Below are positions 50,821 to 62,567 of a stretch of 64,000 nucleotides of DNA, piece after piece (the stretch's first letter is position 1; each line of letters starts with the position of its first letter). This DNA comes from Lutraria lutraria. Lineage: Eukaryota; Mollusca; Bivalvia; Venerida; Mactridae. The DNA is taken from positions 28,534,399-28,598,398 of the forward strand of contig OZ026841.1 in the NCBI GenBank assembly GCA_964023205.1. The letters are read 5' to 3'. The translations under genes and the position numbers were made by a program. Under the pieces are notes generated by a model. The model was not told where the DNA came from, made no database searches, and worked only from the letters and a program-made list of their open reading frames with translations.

Positions 50821-53800
50821 GATCTTATAGGCAAAGTTTAAAGTTTGGTACAAACAAACAGACGGACAGACAGACAGGCTAAAACAATATGCCACCGATC
50901 TATCGATACGGGACCATATAAAACTAAAATGACATAACTAAACGTTTAAGTACATATACTGTTCGTATAATAGCAATTGGTACTCTCACCATATCTAATG
51001 ATATATCCATTCAAGGGAGTTTTATGTTGCAAAAGTTCAGGTCGCAGTGTGATTGTCATACCTTGGCAAGAGTGATCGTTCTTAACTCAATGATCTTCAG
51101 ACTCCTTATAAAAGGTAATGTTTTGTTTGTCAAAGGTTCACCCATATCTAGTAAGTACATATATAGGTGTTTAATGTTTAAAGCCCCATAAGCTTTTAGG
51201 CTGCTAATATTACAGTAGGTCTTATTTTACCTAAAAATACGTCTTATTGGTGATACTGACCTTTACTTGCAATAAAAACATTCAGATATTTACTTGTTTA
51301 ACCACGAAGCATTATATAGAAACATAAAACAGTGTTTTTTCAATGATATTGCAAAATATATGAATAGCATCTGACAACATTTTATGAGATGTGGCTAAAG
51401 AAAGCTAATAAATTATGTAAAAAATTGTTTTATAGCAAATGAAATATATTTCTTATATTTTGCTATGAGTTTATCTATTGTTCTGTATTACTAAATTCAA
51501 GAATCTAACGGGCCTTTAATATGCACTTTATTATACCAGACAGTTAAGTTACAACAGTATATTGTATGAATATAAAGATAATGTGCTGTATCAAATTAAA
51601 TTCGGACGTGCGAACACCGGAAACACGTACGAGTATATCAAACGAGAATTTCAAGTCATTCCATGGTGATAAGTTACATGTAACACAATGCGTGATTTGT
51701 ATTTTAATGTGGTTATTGCGTACGTGCATTTTCATGTTTTATGCATATCATAACATCTATATTTTACTTTTTAACAAATTTGTGAGTGTGTGTTGGTTTG
51801 GTCTCTCTACTGGTAAAATTAATTCATCGTGGCGTGAGGAAAGTTAAGTAAACTGGAAATAGAATCATATTGTCCGACTGCACGTTAGTGACTACATGGT
51901 GAAGCTATGTATAATTCCCCGATGATCATGTTTAAAACGTTCGATGCCAATGAGACGGGCATGACCGTTCGCACAAATCTTCGTATATTAAATTTTGTCA
52001 ACGTGCCGGATATATACACGTCTTCACAAATATCCGCATGTTTGCCAAGTGACGTTTATACCCGTTTTCACAGATCCCCGCATATTGACGTTTTGGAATC
52101 GGTTAAATTAACTTTCTTAGACAAAATCCCTTGGCAATACAGTGCATACTCTTGGCAATATGTGCCTGGCAGCGAATGGGTTCAGTTCATTCGGTACCGG
52201 ACCGGTAATCTTACTATGTAATGTGTAACGTTTTATCTTTCCTCTCTAATCACTGAGTCAACCATCGTCGGATACCCACGGTCGTTGCCTCCACTCCGCT
52301 ACGTACATCTCCCGTGGGAATTTTCTTTACCGATTCGCCGTTTCGATAAATAACTAAAACCGCATTCTGATTGGATGCAGTACAATCTTGTAATGCGCCT
52401 AACATTCTTAATATCTTTTTCATAATATATTTTATCATTTTATATATATTATATAAATCCATCGTTACAACTTAAAAGGTGAACTTATAATTAAATGACA
52501 TGCAGGCCCAATGGGCCGGGTGTTTTATATGTTTGTGTTAAATGTACACGAATTGTTATATCTGTATATACACATGTCACTATAATAAAACATTACTTAC
52601 ATACTTGTACATGCTGCCACTAGTAAATTGCTTTTGAGTATTATATGGACAAATGTATGTCCAAAAATAACTGAGATATTATTGATAATATGTAAACCGC
52701 AAAACAATTATAAAATAATTAAAAACATTTCTTTCTACGGACGTTATTTCAATACAAGTAAGAAATGAACTAGAAAAATATGTTTATTACACTTAATTAT
52801 GTAAATGAGGCACGTACATATTTGATGTGTAATAATGTGTAAATCATTGCACGTTGTCGACGATGACAATATTATGGCTTTTATTGTTTCAACGCCTCTG
52901 AATGCTAATTAAAATGCTAAACTAAGACAATGATTATATCTTGATGAACTGTTTATATATATATATAAATTATGCCATCATGAAATGATTTATCATTGTG
53001 CACATTTATAATTTAGCAGAACAAAACAGAACAGAATATTTATTTCGTCTTATACATAGTACATCGACAAATATACATATAGATATATATACAAACATGT
53101 ATACAAATAAACAAGCAACACGTGACAAACAAGGTGTGCAAATTTCAAATACAAATACATACATGATTGGAGGATGAACATAATTATCTTTCTTCTGTTA
53201 TAATTGCATTTCTAATACACAAAGCTTCTTTTACAAATTTTGACAAGTTAATAATTTCATTTTTATTGCCAGAATTTAACAATTGTGTATATTTGTAAAC
53301 TGAAGGGTTAATGTAGTAATACTTTTTGATATAGTTTCTTCTTATAACTTCATAACACGTGTAAATACAAATAACTTTGTGAAATTCTATTGTTTTGAAA
53401 AAACACAACGACACAATATCAAAGTAATCTTATCAAATGGTCTAGTGCATGCGTCGTAATACATGTTGTTTGATTTGATACATTGGACACACATTTACTG
53501 TGTACAGTGCAACCTCTCCAAAGCAACACCATTTGGGATAAACAAAACTAGACCTATCACTAAAGTTGATGAATACCCCAAGATGCCGCCTGCTAAATAG
53601 ACATTATATAAAAGGTAAAAAAGTCCATAACTCATTTAAATTGAGTATTGTGGACATGCACAACTTGGCAAACTACTTATCTCTTCTTAGAAGTTTCACT
53701 GAATTTCTGAGAAGCAGTTTGGACAAAATTTACATATTGTGTAAAACAAAGGGATATAACTCTATCCAAACAATACCTGGTTATTGCATGCACATATTGG

Positions 53801-54341
53801 CTTACTACTGATCACTTCCGTGAAGTTTCATTACATTCCTGTGAGATATTGTATATACACTGTATAAAAAACAACAAAGGGCCATAACTCAGTGAAAATT
53901 AATCCAAACAATACCTGGTTATTGCATGCATAACTAGGCTTACTATTGATATCTTCCGAGAAGTTTCATTGAATTCCTATGAGTAGTTGCTGAGATATTG
54001 TATATTATACACTGTATAAAAAACAACAAAGGGCCATCACTCAGTGAAAATTAATCAAAACAAAACCTGGTTATTGCATGCATAACTAGGCTAACTAGTG
54101 ATCACTTCTGTGAAGTTTCATTGAATTTCTGTCGATGGTTAATGAGAAATAGTCCGAACAAATTTGCCTACAGTATATACTTTATAAAAACCAAAGGGCT
54201 ATAACTCAGTACAAATTAATCCAAACAAAAATGGTTAAAGCATGCACATATTAGCTTACTACTGATAATTTCTGTAAAGTTTTATTGAATTCCAGTCAGT
54301 AGTTAATGGGAAATAGTCTGTATAATGTTTGTCTATTGTAT
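50821..54341 (+). repeat. 3523-bp tandem repeat, unit 4, with diverged right third
   Basis: The unit matches units 2 and 3 up to about 53195. From 53196 it differs by roughly 2-3% (about eight changes in the next 300 bp). Open frames 51566-51847 (+), 51907-52221 (+) and 52250-52462 (-) are unchanged. The right end keeps the uninterrupted dispersed repeat (CACTGTATAAAAAAACAAAG follows 54342), so it represents the original right flank rather than a junction. Confidence 0.9.
53027..53502 (-). mobile_element. LINE 3' fragment, array unit 4, frameshifted
   Basis: Same element as in the other units. A one-base insertion near 53426 (GTAATC instead of GTATC), together with substitutions, shortens the minus open frame to 53184-53414 (76 codons). 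The frame has drifted here without obvious constraint, as expected for a dead element. Confidence 0.5.
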
Positions 54342-54627
54342 ACACTGTATAAAAAAACAAAGGGCTGTAACTCAGTGGAAATTAATCCAAACAACAAGTG
54401 ACTGAATCATGTTCAACCAGGCTTGCTACTGATTACTTCTGTGACCGACCGTCAAACGTGAATCCAATATAGCCCCCATATATTGCATATCTGGGGGTAT
54501 AACTATGCCGTTGTTGCTCTAGAGAGATTAAATTCATTAAATCGTACAGTGAGAATAAAAACATGCTGTTGTTGAAGGGGGGGGGGGGGGTTGCTTAAAA
54601 GAAGGCCGCTCTGGAGAGGTTGCACTA
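53503..54627 (+). mobile_element. MITE, family A, split by a nested dispersed repeat
   Basis: The left terminus is at 53503 (TACAGTGCAACCTCTCC). The right terminus is at 54604-54627 (GGCCGCTCTGGAGAGGTTGC ACTA). The family A middle block (GTTGTTGCTCTAGAGAGATT) resumes at 54510. Between them sits a repeat whose own ends are inverted: GAATACCCCCAGATGC near 53570 and GCATATCTGGGGGTAT at 54486-54501. It contains six degenerate sub-repeats of 125-165 bp. This is a nested insertion, and the array units carry a truncated version of it. A run of about 14 G lies at 54577-54590. Confidence 0.7.
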
Positions 54628-54873
54628 AGACTACTTTTGGAATTGCTAACAAATAAGTATTCAATCTAACCTAACACCTGTGAAATCCCACAAATGTTAA
54701 GATTCTAACTCACGTCTTCTCAATGAAAGTGCAACTAGCGTGTTGAGGAATATTTGTAAATCCTATCACGATATTTTGTCCGCTTTCATAAAATACTGAC
54801 GGTTTTGAATAATAAAGCATTCTACCGCATCGGATATAGCACAAATAACAATACATCAACCCACAGAAAACAA

Positions 54874-54940
54874 TGCGTTAAGAAAATCGTGTTTGTCTTA
54901 TAGCGTGATGCTATAAGACAAACATGATTTTCTTAACGCA
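54874..54940. repeat. Near-perfect hairpin, 31-bp arms, 5-base loop
   Basis: Arm TGCGTTAAGAAAATCGTGTT..., loop GTGAT and arm ...AACATGATTTTCTTAACGCA pair over 31 bases with a single G-T wobble position. The 67-base size and closeness of pairing would fit a foldback transposon end, a recent palindrome or a precursor-like hairpin RNA. No TA-flanked CAGT ends are seen and no other copy was noticed in the window. Confidence 0.85.
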
Positions 54941-55451
54941 CGTCTGCAGCATGTCGAATTTATAGGTATGTCGATATAAGGGAATGATCATCATCTATAG
55001 ACCGTGTGAGCCGAACCTAGCAAGTTCTTTAATAAAATCGTTTGCTGAAAAAGTCTGGGTTATGTGAAATCAAATCCTCACCAGGACAATGTGGGATTGT
55101 AGCGTGAGTCAAAAATACCAGACGACCAACAAGAGATTTACATAACTCTATCTACGTTACATGATAACATCTCATGGAATTCAATAAAAGGCAATATAAT
55201 GTATATTAGACACTTACAGTGTGACGCAATGTTTGACATTGTGTGAGCGGTATAATGATGGGGAGTACAGGACTGTCAACATTCCTTCAGTACGCCTGGG
55301 AAATCAACCTAAGAAGTGCGCAATGTTCCGAAAAGTTGTAATAGAATCTATCCATTACATTATTGCATTAAAACCAACACCGCAGCTCAAACTTCATGAT
55401 TGGAAACACATACATTATCGCCTTATCTTGTTCTATTGGGAGTTAACTGTA
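54941..55451 (+). other. Non-coding stretch with a weak exon candidate
   Basis: From a plausible splice acceptor (CACTTACAG|TG, 55219) a frame runs VTQCLTLCERYNDGEYRTV and on through RLGNQPKKCAMFRKVV, with balanced composition and above-average G+C up to about 55350. I recognise no family and see no strong donor. The frame continues only by running into the following MITE (…QTCEQRPPLG…). Confidence 0.3.
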
Positions 55452-55633
55452 TACAGTCAAACCTGTGAACAAAGGCCACCCTTGGGAAATACAAGATATG
55501 GTCTTTATTAACGGGTGACCTTTTTTCGGAGGTCATTTTGTTCGAAATTATCAATGACGGTTTTTAAAAGAATTGCCTTTATTCACTCGGTGACCTTTAT
55601 CTGAAGGTGGTCGCTAACACAGGTTTGACTGTA
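55452..55633 (+). mobile_element. MITE, family B, TIR CAGTCAAACCTGT, complete copy
   Basis: It starts TA-CAGTCAAACCTGTGAACA, then AAGGCCACCC, and ends GGTGGTCGCTAACACAGGTT, then TGACTG-TA. The terminal inverted repeats are about 28 bp with several mismatches and are flanked by TA. About 182 bp, non-coding. Interior blocks such as GGTCTTTATTAACGGGTGAC recur, diverged, at 58567. Confidence 0.85.
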
Positions 55634-55793
55634 AATAGTATGAGAACATGTATGTCATGTGGAATCACTAAAATCAATGACAAGTCTATTTATTTTTTTA
55701 TTTTCTCGTAGTGATCATGCTTCACTGAGCAAAGAGTTGAAACAAACAACATTCTATAAGGACACCCTTTGAAATGTTGGTACCCGGTAACTG

Positions 55794-56020
55794 TTTGTTT
55801 GTTTGAGTTTTACGCCCCTTTTCAATAGTCAGAGTCAGTCTGCGGCGGACGCTCCTGTGAAGAACCAGTACTATAGACTCCGATCTTTCGGAAGCAACTG
55901 CCTACTTTCTCACATAAAGGGACTTGATCAGTAGCTGGGCTCGAACCCACGCCCCTCTTCATATGAAAGATTACTGTGATTTGAAGTCAGCGACCTTAAC
56001 CACTCGGCCACGGTGGCGGG
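55794..56020 (-). repeat. tRNA-derived SINE, full length
   Basis: On the minus strand: CCCGCCACCGTGGCCGAGTG (box A region), GACTTCAAATC, long variable arm, box B GGGTTCGAGCCC. The body follows (AAGTCCCTTTATGTGAGAAA, then GTAGGCAGTTGCTTCCGAAA, then GATCGGAGTCTATAGTAC). The tail is GGGCGTAAAACTCAAACAAA, then CAAACA. This is the best copy in the window and serves as reference for the others. Confidence 0.9.
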
Positions 56021-56548
56021 TATATCCGGTCACAGGCCTCGAATTCCCAGTGGACAGACTGGTTAGCATATTTATTTGTGAACAGAACATGCTGTATTGA
56101 AAGAAAAGCTTAAATAAATGCGGAAAAGTGTTGTTTTTTCAGACATCGCTAAACACTTTTCGGGTAGGGCACTTTTAATGAGTTGATCAGTCGTACAACT
56201 GAAACCCAATATTTTTTATAAGGTTGGCCTTATCAAGATAATTTGTAATTCAATTGTGAGTCTGTCAGGTCTCTGTCAAGCATTTGTGAAACTAGAATAT
56301 TTGTCTGTATTCATTTTGGATAATGTTTCAAACAATTTATGTATCATTAGTAAATGGATATCATTAGCAAAGAAATTAATAAAATATTCAAATGGATCGA
56401 GATGGTTTCGCAATATGAATAAATATAATTATATAAATGTGAGATATTTTGATGGTTACCTGATTAGAAAGTAGGGTAGATTAGTAGATATTCATATCCT
56501 ATGACAATGTTGCTATATTATTAATTAACAATATAATTGCATGTATGT
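56021..56548. other. AT-rich non-coding stretch
   Basis: No gene or repeat that I can support. Confidence 0.4.
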
Positions 56549-57400
<852 letters not shown>

Positions 57401-57735
57401 AACACCAATAAGTTGTTGAAATGCACCAATAAGTTGATAAAATGCACCGATAAGTTGATAAAATACACCAAATTAATAAGTTGATAAAATGCACCAATAA
57501 GTAAATAAAATACACCAATAAGTTGATAAAATACACCAATAAGTTGATAAAATACACCAATACATTGATATGATACACCAATACATTGATAAAATGCACC
57601 AATTAGTTTATAAAATACACCAATACATTGATAAAATGCACCAATTAGTTTATAAAATACACCAATAATTTGATAAAATACACCAAAAAATTGATAAAAT
57701 ACACAAATACATTGATACAATACACCAATAAGTTG
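57401..57735 (+). repeat. 21-bp minisatellite, about 16 units
   Basis: The consensus unit is CACCAATAAGTTGATAAAAT plus A or G. Sixteen units can be counted; the fourth has a 5-base insertion. Units 9-12 form an alternating pair pattern (CACCAATACATTG then CACCAATTAGTTT), a sign of two-unit duplication. Because 21 is a multiple of three, an open frame of 127 codons with a seven-residue period (YQ.IGVF) crosses it on the minus strand. I do not regard it as a gene: the period comes from DNA and the frame extends only a few codons beyond the array. Confidence 0.95.
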
Positions 57736-58566
57736 GTTGCTTCGAAATAATTAAAAATTAAAGTAGATATGGAATCATTGAACAGAATCCAAATATTCAT
57801 GAATTTAATAGACCATAAAAGAGCATATTTGAAGCTCTAGGTTATACTTATCAGCAGTAACTCGCTGGCTATTAATTGATATTAATCAAATTTCCACAAT
57901 TATATGCATTCGCTAAAACCAAGTAACCTTGGGGCAGGCACGTTAAGTTGCACTTTATTACGGAGTAACACGTCAGAATTAATTAGAAAGCAAGCGAAAC
58001 TGATTGGTACAACCAGGTACGTTTACATATATGCATATACCTAGATGAGTTTAGTGAAACCGGTTGGGGTTCATCGAATAAACAGATTTTTAAAACGTGA
58101 CCAATAATTATTTAACATCTATATTGATCTCTAATAAGTAATAAACCTAGTAGAGTATCAGGAACATTTTTCATTTAATTACTTACTATACGTACCTGGT
58201 AGAGCTGATTCCTAAGTTTTCCTTGCATAAATATTGTTAATTCATGAGAGTGTAGCCAGGACTGAGGCACGATGTATATTATTCTTGACTGATATACATC
58301 TACCGGAATACCTCAAAGATACGACCGTCTTTGGGACCCTGAAAACTTTATATTCATTCGGAGATAATTACTCCGAAGCCAGATATAGATGGAAATTGAA
58401 TTCTTGTCCGCAAATTAGCTGTCTTTACAATGAGGTGGTATTATATTGAAGTGTTTGCTAAGTGGGTGTATACTATACTGTTCTCATGCTCAAAGCCCGT
58501 AGATATTTGGCAGTAAGACTTGTGGAGTTCTTATCTTAAACCGGTGTGATTATAAAAAAGGTTTAA
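57736..58566. other. Non-coding stretch
   Basis: No gene or repeat that I can support. Confidence 0.4.
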
Positions 58567-58744
58567 TACAGTCAAACCTGTGAACAAATGCCATCCTTTG
58601 GAAAGACATAATGTGAGTTTTATTGACAGGTTTTCTGTATTCGAAGGTCGTGTTTAAATGGTCCATAACGGGGTTTAACAAAATGACCTTTATTTACATT
58701 GTGGCCTTCATTTGGAAGTGCTCGTTATAAAAGGTTTGACTGCA
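58567..58744 (+). mobile_element. MITE, family B, TIR CAGTCAAACCTGT, copy 2
   Basis: It starts TACAGTCAAACCTGTGAACA, then AATGCCATCC, and ends AGTGCTCGTTATAAAAGGTT, then TGACTGCA. About 178 bp, diverged from the 55452 copy but with the same order of blocks. Non-coding. Confidence 0.8.
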
Positions 58745-60567
58745 ATTTAGAACTACATCTATAGATATATAATTATTTCGTAACAAGTTATTACATATAC
58801 ATGTTAGGACGTTTTGTTTGACTGACTAAATAACGCATTACATCAGAACAGTGTTAAAATTGCTAATTCTTTTTTATAGGGTTTAAATAATTCAATTATG
58901 CGAACAAGACGTTTTCCAATGTTAATGTATTCTTTAGAATATGAATATATTTACATAATACATCGCTTTATGTAACCCGTTGAGACACGTGGTTAAAAAA
59001 CCCAGTGAAAACACATTCCACGCTGTGTATAGTAGGTTGTTTAGCAGTGTGTGGCTCGACGATTATATGTTTCTCTCCTAAATACAAGTGACATTCGCGC
59101 TGTTTCAAGATTCCTTGAGAAGAACATTGTTGTCTAAGTCAATTATGGTATCAATCATTGCATTTATATACATGTTTAACACACCACGTGGTGTAAAACT
59201 CGGTCGGTATGTAACCGATTTGCATCCCACTGATTGGCGCAAATACTCACACGTGACATATTAATTAATCTTGATATAATTGCACAAAAAAAAACAAGAT
59301 AATTATGTACGTAGATTTTTTTTTGGGGGGGGGGATTTCGTGAATATTGAACCAAGTAAGATTTGTGAGTCATAATTCAGTGTATAAATTATATGTGCGA
59401 GCAACATAATAATAATTGTTAGAGTTATCATTCATAAAAACAAGAGAGAACCATTTGTCAAGAACTAGGTTAATTAATGATCAATTTAGTTAGCTTTAAA
59501 AAACTGGTCTGAAATACGATTAATTGTGGTAACAGGTATATAGTACAGTCGTTTCAGGTAATTATAAGTTTTATGAAAAGTTGTGAAGGTTGAGACAGTT
59601 TTGTTCTGAACACGTGTATGGCTGCAGAGGGTTTGTTTAGTTTTACAACACGAAGCCAGTCGATGACAAAGATACCATTGGCCCAATTACCATAAATAGA
59701 AATACCTGTTCTATAACATCAGAGACATAGACAACATTATTTCTCTGATAACATAGACTATGAGTCAGATTCTTCATAATAATAAAATACACAAATGTAC
59801 AAAATGTGATGTAGGCCTACTCCCCCATATTTGCTTCTTACTCAATCTGAACGTCCCGTTTTAAACGTTGAATGTTACGAAACTGGATTAAATTCACATG
59901 AGTATTAAATTTCTGCTGTCATTTTATTAAATAAATGACATAAACACTAAATAGTGCATTAATATAAGAAATTATCTTTTTAACTACAAGTATATAGCAA
60001 AACCGATGTCATGTTACGCTTCAATTATGTATATTTGTCACAGAATGGTGGAACAAATGTGATTTAAATGTCTCTAAAGACAGTTTTTCAGAGTCTTAAT
60101 AGACATACCGGTGACCTGTTTCGGATCTTTGACACGTCTATGAGAATCAGACGGTCACTGTTAAGCGTCACTCGCATGACATAATTAGACAATTAACTCT
60201 CGCACGACGACTTATATCATTCATGCTACAATAAGTTTACGGTTTTCCGTGAAAGTATTTTTTTTTTAAATTAACATATCTCATTACGCAATACGAAACT
60301 TATTGTTTAATATCCACTTAAATACTTAGTACATCCGGGTCTTCTTCGGTTTCGTCGATATTTTATAACATCTTGTCATGAGACCACAATATAGCTCGTA
60401 CGTTTAATTTTTTCATAAGACTTTTTGTACATAGCTTATGTCACCTAAGTCTTGTCAACACGTTAGTAAGAGGCTGCTCTGTATCTTGCATTTATCAATT
60501 TAACAGTATTATATTTTATTCATATGACGTCTGGTCTAGTACAAGTATACGTACGGAAGACCGATGA
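58745..60567. other. AT-rich non-coding stretch
   Basis: No gene; a T8-G11 homopolymer junction lies at about 59318-59335. Confidence 0.4.
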
Positions 60568-60725
60568 TGACATTTCAACTTCAAGATTTCACAATTTCAA
60601 AACATGAAATAATGAAGTTGAAATCATGAAATTGTGAATTCGTGAAATTTTGAAAAACAAATCGTGAAATTCTGAAAAAAAGTCGTGAAACAGTGAAATC
60701 GTGAAATCTTGAAGTTGAAATGTCA
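60568..60725. repeat. Inverted repeat enclosing short 'GTGAAAT' tandem repeats
   Basis: The outer arms TGACATTTCAACTTCAAGAT TTC and GAAATCTTGAAGTTGAAATG TCA are perfect complements over 23 bases. The interior is a string of variants of (A)TCGTGAAATT.TGAAA, which partly pair with each other. It looks like a foldback element whose arms and core derive from the same short repeat. Confidence 0.75.
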
Positions 60726-61675
60726 CCGAGTACGTCGCTATCTATTTGGTGAATTGTTTTAGTTATATACAGTAAATCTCCTATAATCGGACCTTCTCAA
60801 AAACCTGAATTCTCTAAATCTTAAAACATCGCGAATGTCACTTGTATAAATAGGAGAGAAACATACAATGGTCGAGCTACACACTGTTAACAAAGTTAAG
60901 CATTATTTCACGTGTTTATACGTCGATGAGTATGGTTCCTTATGTCTGTCCTTTCTATTGCTGCAACTTAGTCGTCGTGCCCTTCTGTTCAACCTTTGTC
61001 TTCAATGAAAAATATAACGTATACTTGTCACACTGCACACATACTGTCCGAGTGAAGTGTACGTTTTAGTAATCATTTTTAAATCTATTTAATACGTAAC
61101 GATATTAATTAACTACCATGTCCCTTTCCCATAAATTATATTTTTATTCCTACCGAAATTATGCAATCTGATATGTGATAGAAATAGCCAAACACTCATC
61201 ATCTTTTTTTATTATTATTTTATTAGACCCTACCTTTCCTTATTTAGTATATGGCATTATAATGAAATAAATTTTTCATAATATATTATATTTTACAACA
61301 CCCGATATGACACGTTCCCCATAGTACGGCCATTATCATAAGTTCATACTTCATATAATTTATGTGATAAAATAAGTAACACGAATTAAAATTATACCAG
61401 AAAAATTCAATCACTTGTGAGAACGATATAAAACAAATTAGCATACTAAGAATTAATTACGCAAAAATACTGTATGTATGCTTAGCATGGTTACGCTAAA
61501 TAAATGTCATTTTAACTAAGTTAAATGTACATCATAATAGTCACGTGGCATTAATTAGTATCTTTATTGTATTAAAACAAAGCAAGTGTTGGCATATATT
61601 CAGTTCAGTTATTTAACCCTTAAACATTCTTAACCAAATGTGTCCCTACGCCAACTATGACCTAGTTCTTCAATT
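60726..61675. other. Non-coding stretch
   Basis: No gene. At 60768 the sequence TACAGTAAATCTCCTATAAT CGGACC resembles the start of a pogo-like MITE. No matching right end is seen. Confidence 0.35.
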
Positions 61676-61745
61676 CAACCGAATAGAACAGAATATTTAT
61701 TAAGTGACTTAAGCGTTAAGATGTACATGATATATACAAACAATA
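61676..61745 (-). mobile_element. LINE 3' tail, fragment
   Basis: On the minus strand the end reads TAATAAATATTCTGTTCTAT, the same AATAAATATTCTGTTCT terminus as in the array units. Upstream the sequence GTACATCTTAACGC is too diverged to show coding sequence. Confidence 0.45.
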
Positions 61746-61784
61746 TTATACGTACAAATGCATTCACCAAATCGAAAAATAGGA

Positions 61785-61890
61785 TGCAGCACAACCTCTC
61801 CAAAGCAACACCCTTTGGGAGTAACAAAATAAGGTTGTTGTAAAGAGGCTGTTGCTCTAGAGAGTGTCGCTCCGGAGAGGTTGTACTGTA
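61785..61890 (+). mobile_element. MITE, family A, short copy
   Basis: It starts CAGCACAACCTCTCCAAAGC, then AACACCCTTTGGGAGTAAC. The middle is GGTTGTTGTAAAGAGGCTGT TGCTC. The end is TCCGGAGAGGTTGTACTG-TA. It is about 105 bp and lacks the TTAAATT... segment of the long form. Confidence 0.8.
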
Positions 61891-61967
61891 TTGGTGTATT
61901 TTATCAACATATTGGTGTATTTTATCAACATATTGGTGTATTTTATCAAATTATTGGTGTATCCAAA
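61889..61967 (-). repeat. 21-bp minisatellite (same unit as 57.4 kb, opposite strand), about four units
   Basis: TATTGGTGTATTTTATCAACA is repeated three times, followed by a variant and a broken unit. The reverse complement gives CACCAATATGTTGATAAAAT A, the 57.4 kb unit. The array starts exactly at the TA that closes the MITE. Confidence 0.9.
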
Positions 61968-62421
61968 GACTAGTGATTGTAGTCAGTCCATGAAAATTTC
62001 GTTGATTAATCAGAGGCAAAAGTCAGTGATTAATCGATTAAAACTGATTAAATAAGAACTGATCAAATATATTACTATTGCATGAATTTAACATCATTTA
62101 CACCAATCGAATAGCACAACATCAATAAGAATTGAAATATTAAGTGAATTAACATTATTGAACATCACATCATAATATACTGATTATTAAACAAACTACA
62201 CTGGACCAGAATTAAGCTGCATTTACAGTTACAGCTTGAACAGCATCATCTTTAAAAAGTAAAACCGTGTAAGGTCTGCAGTACTATAGTCAAGAACGAC
62301 AACCATGTACAGAAATCAACAATCCGTTGACGAAATGGGAGCATCGTCATCGTCACGTCAAAGAGCATTCGTCAATGATTCGTTGAATAAATGATTCATC
62401 AGAACACCACTACCAAAGACC
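61968..62421. other. Unique AT-rich spacer
   Basis: No gene. It lies between the two minisatellite blocks. Confidence 0.4.
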
Positions 62422-62515
62422 TTGGTGTATCATATCAATCTTTTGGTGTATTCCATCAACTTATTGGTGTTTTTTATCAATGTATTGCCGTATTGTATCA
62501 AATTAGTGAATATTT
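62422..62515 (-). repeat. 21-bp minisatellite, second block, about four diverged units
   Basis: The units are TTGGTGTATCATATCAATCT, TTTGGTGTATTCCATCAACT, TATTGGTGTTTTTTATCAAT and TATTGCCGTATTGTATCAA. They have the same orientation as the block at 61889. Confidence 0.8.
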
Positions 62516-62567
62516 AGAGGTTGAATTAATAGTTTAACTGTGCAGCGAGAAAAGCCATTTTGTCGTT

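Noticed and set aside
40252..54341. Ribosomal, histone or other classic tandem gene cluster
   Set aside because: No rRNA, histone or snRNA sequence is recognisable in the unit; the CCAATCAG box alone is not enough.
57401..57735. CRISPR array (regular short repeats)
   Set aside because: There are no unique spacers between repeats: units are contiguous 21-bp variants. The setting is an animal genome.
60768..60860. Start of another pogo-like MITE (TACAGTAAATCTCCTATAAT)
   Set aside because: No inverted right end could be found within the next few hundred bases.
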